From NCBI GenBank assembly GCA_036847245.1, contig DAIUAL010000158.1, forward strand, positions 1-7,702: 7,702 nt of DNA, given 5' to 3'. Within the stretch, counting starts at the first letter, position 1, and each line of letters starts with the position of its first letter. The translations under genes were made by a program, and so were the position numbers. This document shows, one piece after another, positions 6,699 through 7,702 of this stretch. The stretch comes from UBA4661 sp002405405. Its GTDB lineage: Bacteria; Bacteroidota; Ignavibacteria; Kapaibacteriales; UBA4661. Below the pieces are notes generated by a model. It ran no database searches and was not told the DNA's origin. It saw only the letters and a list, made by a program, of their open reading frames with translations.

Positions 6699-7209
6699 AT
6701 CTCTTGGGAAGTATACCCATCGCTTCTAAAATTTCTCGTCCATAGTCAGCGTACAATTCATCACCCATTTTGATGGAACGAATGGCAATAATTTCAACCT
6801 TCTTTCCTGTACTGAAATACTTAACATTTGGTTTTTTGCCTGATCCATGGTAGTCGCATATATACCGTCCTAAGCCTGCTGAGGTTGCGCGAGCATCAAG
6901 AACATATTTTTTATTTAGTGTCATACCGTATGTGCCAAAGCCTGCTTCTGCGTAACGCTCGGTATATTCATTTATCGTTATTTTTTCACCGTTATAGTCT
7001 AGGATATGATCTCCTCTTGCAAAGTCGCGTGTTGCATATAAGCCAAGTCCCGCCATGACGATGAAGGAAGGTTTTACTTCTAAACCATAGACAAGGCGAC
7101 TATGATGCGCACAATAAGGATGTGTAACCGTCGTACGACGCTTACACTGTTTGTTGTGACTATCGGTAAATGCACATTGAGCAGTAACAGTTATAGAATG
7201 ATTCATCAT
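6697..7209 (-). CDS. SET-domain protein, putative lysine methyltransferase, with N-terminal zinc knuckle
   Basis: About 170 residues if started at ATG 7209; ATG 7206 is equally possible, and a TTG 15 codons further up is unlikely. Numbering from 7209, residues 12-36 hold a likely zinc knuckle (C12, C22, H30, C33, H36; CAFTDSHNKQC..HPYCAHH). The SET domain covers about 48-160: GLGLYATRDFARGD from 54, DYNGE, the GLGRYICDYHGSGKKPN segment around 113-128, and ELYADYG at 151-157 with the conserved Tyr156. These are the SAM-binding and catalytic motifs of SET methyltransferases. The usual RF-INHSC-PN segment is altered, with Cys-Asp in place of Asn-His. SET proteins methylate lysines, mainly in eukaryotes; bacterial ones are scattered and probably transferred. 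It is a lone minus-strand gene between plus-strand genes. Substrate unknown; the nearby Hc1 is one candidate. Confidence 0.85.
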   Translation of the reverse strand: MMNHSITVTAQCAFTDSHNKQCKRRTTVTHPYCAHHSRLVYGLEVKPSFIVMAGLGLYATRDFARGDHILDYNGEKITINEYTERYAEAGFGTYGMTLNKKYVLDARATSAGLGRYICDYHGSGKKPNVKYFSTGKKVEIIAIRSIKMGDELYADYGREILEAMGILPKR

Positions 7210-7433
7210 GCGATATGTGATAGTAGATACATAGTAGGTATGTGTATAAATCAAAAAATGAACTTCTTCTTCAACTCTGTGCGAATTTGCATATTTTACA
7301 TTGTTCGCTGTAAGGATTATTTTAGGTATCCAAAGTTCGTATCTTTCATTGATTTAGAATACAGTTGAGCACATCGGGTGTACAATGCTTCAAGTCCTGC
7401 ATCGTACACTGTCTTTATTATAATTTTTCAATT
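7210..7433. other. Divergent intergenic region between SET and sigma factor genes
   Basis: These 224 bases separate two divergently transcribed genes and should hold both promoters. No promoter is clear. For the SET gene, TTGAAG and TTTATA 18 bases apart are readable on the minus strand around 7243-7272. The only strong structure is the hairpin at 7378-7409. No gene is supported here. Confidence 0.5.
7378..7409 (+). promoter_or_regulatory. Strong hairpin or operator-like dyad before the sigma factor gene
   Basis: GTGTACAATGC (7378-7388) and GCATCGTACAC (7399-7409) pair over 11 bases with one A-C mismatch, around a ten-base loop. A T-rich tract (7412-7430) follows, and the sigma factor ATG is 24 bases beyond the stem. 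It could be an attenuator, a terminator in the leader, or a dimer-binding operator. Confidence 0.5.
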
Positions 7434-7691
7434 ATGGAATTTACTCCGCTCCAGCATAAACAACAATCTTTTGAGAAAGAAGCTCTCCAACACATGGATG
7501 CGCTTTATCACTTTGGCTATAAGCTTACAGCCAACAAAGATGATGCACAGGATTTGTTACAAGAAACCTATTTAAAAGCATATCGCTTTTGGGATCAGTT
7601 TCGTGAGGGAACAAACTGTAAAGCATGGCTGTTTCAGATCATGAAAAATTCTTTTATTAATCGTTATCGAAAAGAACACCGAGAACCTTAG
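7434..7691 (+). CDS. ECF (sigma-24 type) sigma factor, region 2 only, ended by in-frame TAG
   Basis: The 85 residues from ATG 7434 are the N-terminal half of an extracytoplasmic-function sigma factor. Region 2, which binds the core polymerase and the -10 element, is clear: HMDALYHFGYKLTANKDDAQ, then DLLQETYLKAYRFWDQF and GTNCKAWLFQIMKNSFINRY. The frame halts at TAG 7689-7691 after RKEHREP, with no region 4 (-35 recognition). Full members have about 170-200 residues. Beyond the TAG the same frame reads Q-V-S and probably Y, which fits the 'REP.KVDY(D/E)'-type continuation of FCB-group relatives. The stop is therefore probably a single-base nonsense change within the gene, not its end. The window ends 11 bases later, so the rest cannot be seen. 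No Shine-Dalgarno is visible. An upstream extension to 7365 is unlikely, because it runs through the hairpin. Confidence 0.85.
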   Translation: MEFTPLQHKQQSFEKEALQHMDALYHFGYKLTANKDDAQDLLQETYLKAYRFWDQFREGTNCKAWLFQIMKNSFINRYRKEHREP

Positions 7692-7702
7692 CAGGTAAGC
7701 TA

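Noticed and set aside
7210..7254. TTG start giving a 185-residue SET protein
   Set aside because: The extra 15 residues match nothing in the domain, TTG is a rare start, and two ATG codons sit directly before the zinc knuckle.
7419..7424. TATAAT as the -10 box of the sigma factor gene
   Set aside because: No -35-like hexamer lies 16-18 bases upstream, and it would leave almost no leader before ATG 7434. The region is simply AT-rich.
6455..7691. Alternative genetic code reading TAA and TAG as sense
   Set aside because: TAA ends the YigZ-family gene, hc1 and the mnmG tail; TAG ends the TPR and ABC genes. All of these ends fit the family lengths.

Overview
The window reads as an ordinary, gene-dense stretch of an FCB-group bacterium (Bacteroidota/Chlorobiota/Ignavibacteria-like). 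The pointers are a small Hc1 (histone H1-like) nucleoid protein, an ECF sigma factor of the type common in that group, a secreted TPR protein, mostly weak ribosome-binding sites, and moderately AT-rich DNA. The exact lineage is inferred and not proven. No tRNA, rRNA, CRISPR array, insertion sequence or phage gene is visible.

Layout. Positions 1-4323 hold a plus-strand run: the 3' part of a YigZ/IMPACT-family gene, a 71-residue HicB-like protein, an exported TPR protein, dtd (D-aminoacyl-tRNA deacylase) and an MsbA-like ABC exporter. The exporter start overlaps the dtd stop. A 255-base gap (4324-4578) holds a possible promoter and a 29-codon ORF with a good ribosome-binding site. It leads into hc1, then mnmG one base later. 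After mnmG, a SET-domain protein lies on the minus strand (6697-7209). A divergent intergenic region with a strong hairpin then precedes the start of an ECF sigma factor gene at the window end.

Most notable points. (1) mnmG is cut by an in-frame TAA at 6455-6457, exactly where the family has a conserved Tyr. The missing C-terminal domain continues in the same frame to a tandem stop at 6665-6670. (2) The sigma factor reading frame also meets an in-frame TAG at 7689-7691, just after region 2, and the following codons look like family sequence. TAA and TAG both act as normal stops elsewhere here, so the code is not simply reassigned. Sequence error, recent decay, reinitiation or suppression all remain open. 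(3) A SET-domain putative protein lysine methyltransferase lies about 2 kb from a lysine-rich Hc1 histone-like gene, which recalls the chlamydial SET/Hc1 pair.

How the genes may work together. dtd and mnmG both serve translation quality (removal of D-amino acids from tRNA; wobble-uridine modification). The ABC protein probably exports a lipid across the inner membrane. Hc1 and SET may form a chromatin-like pair. The YigZ, HicB-like and TPR genes have no clear link to the others.
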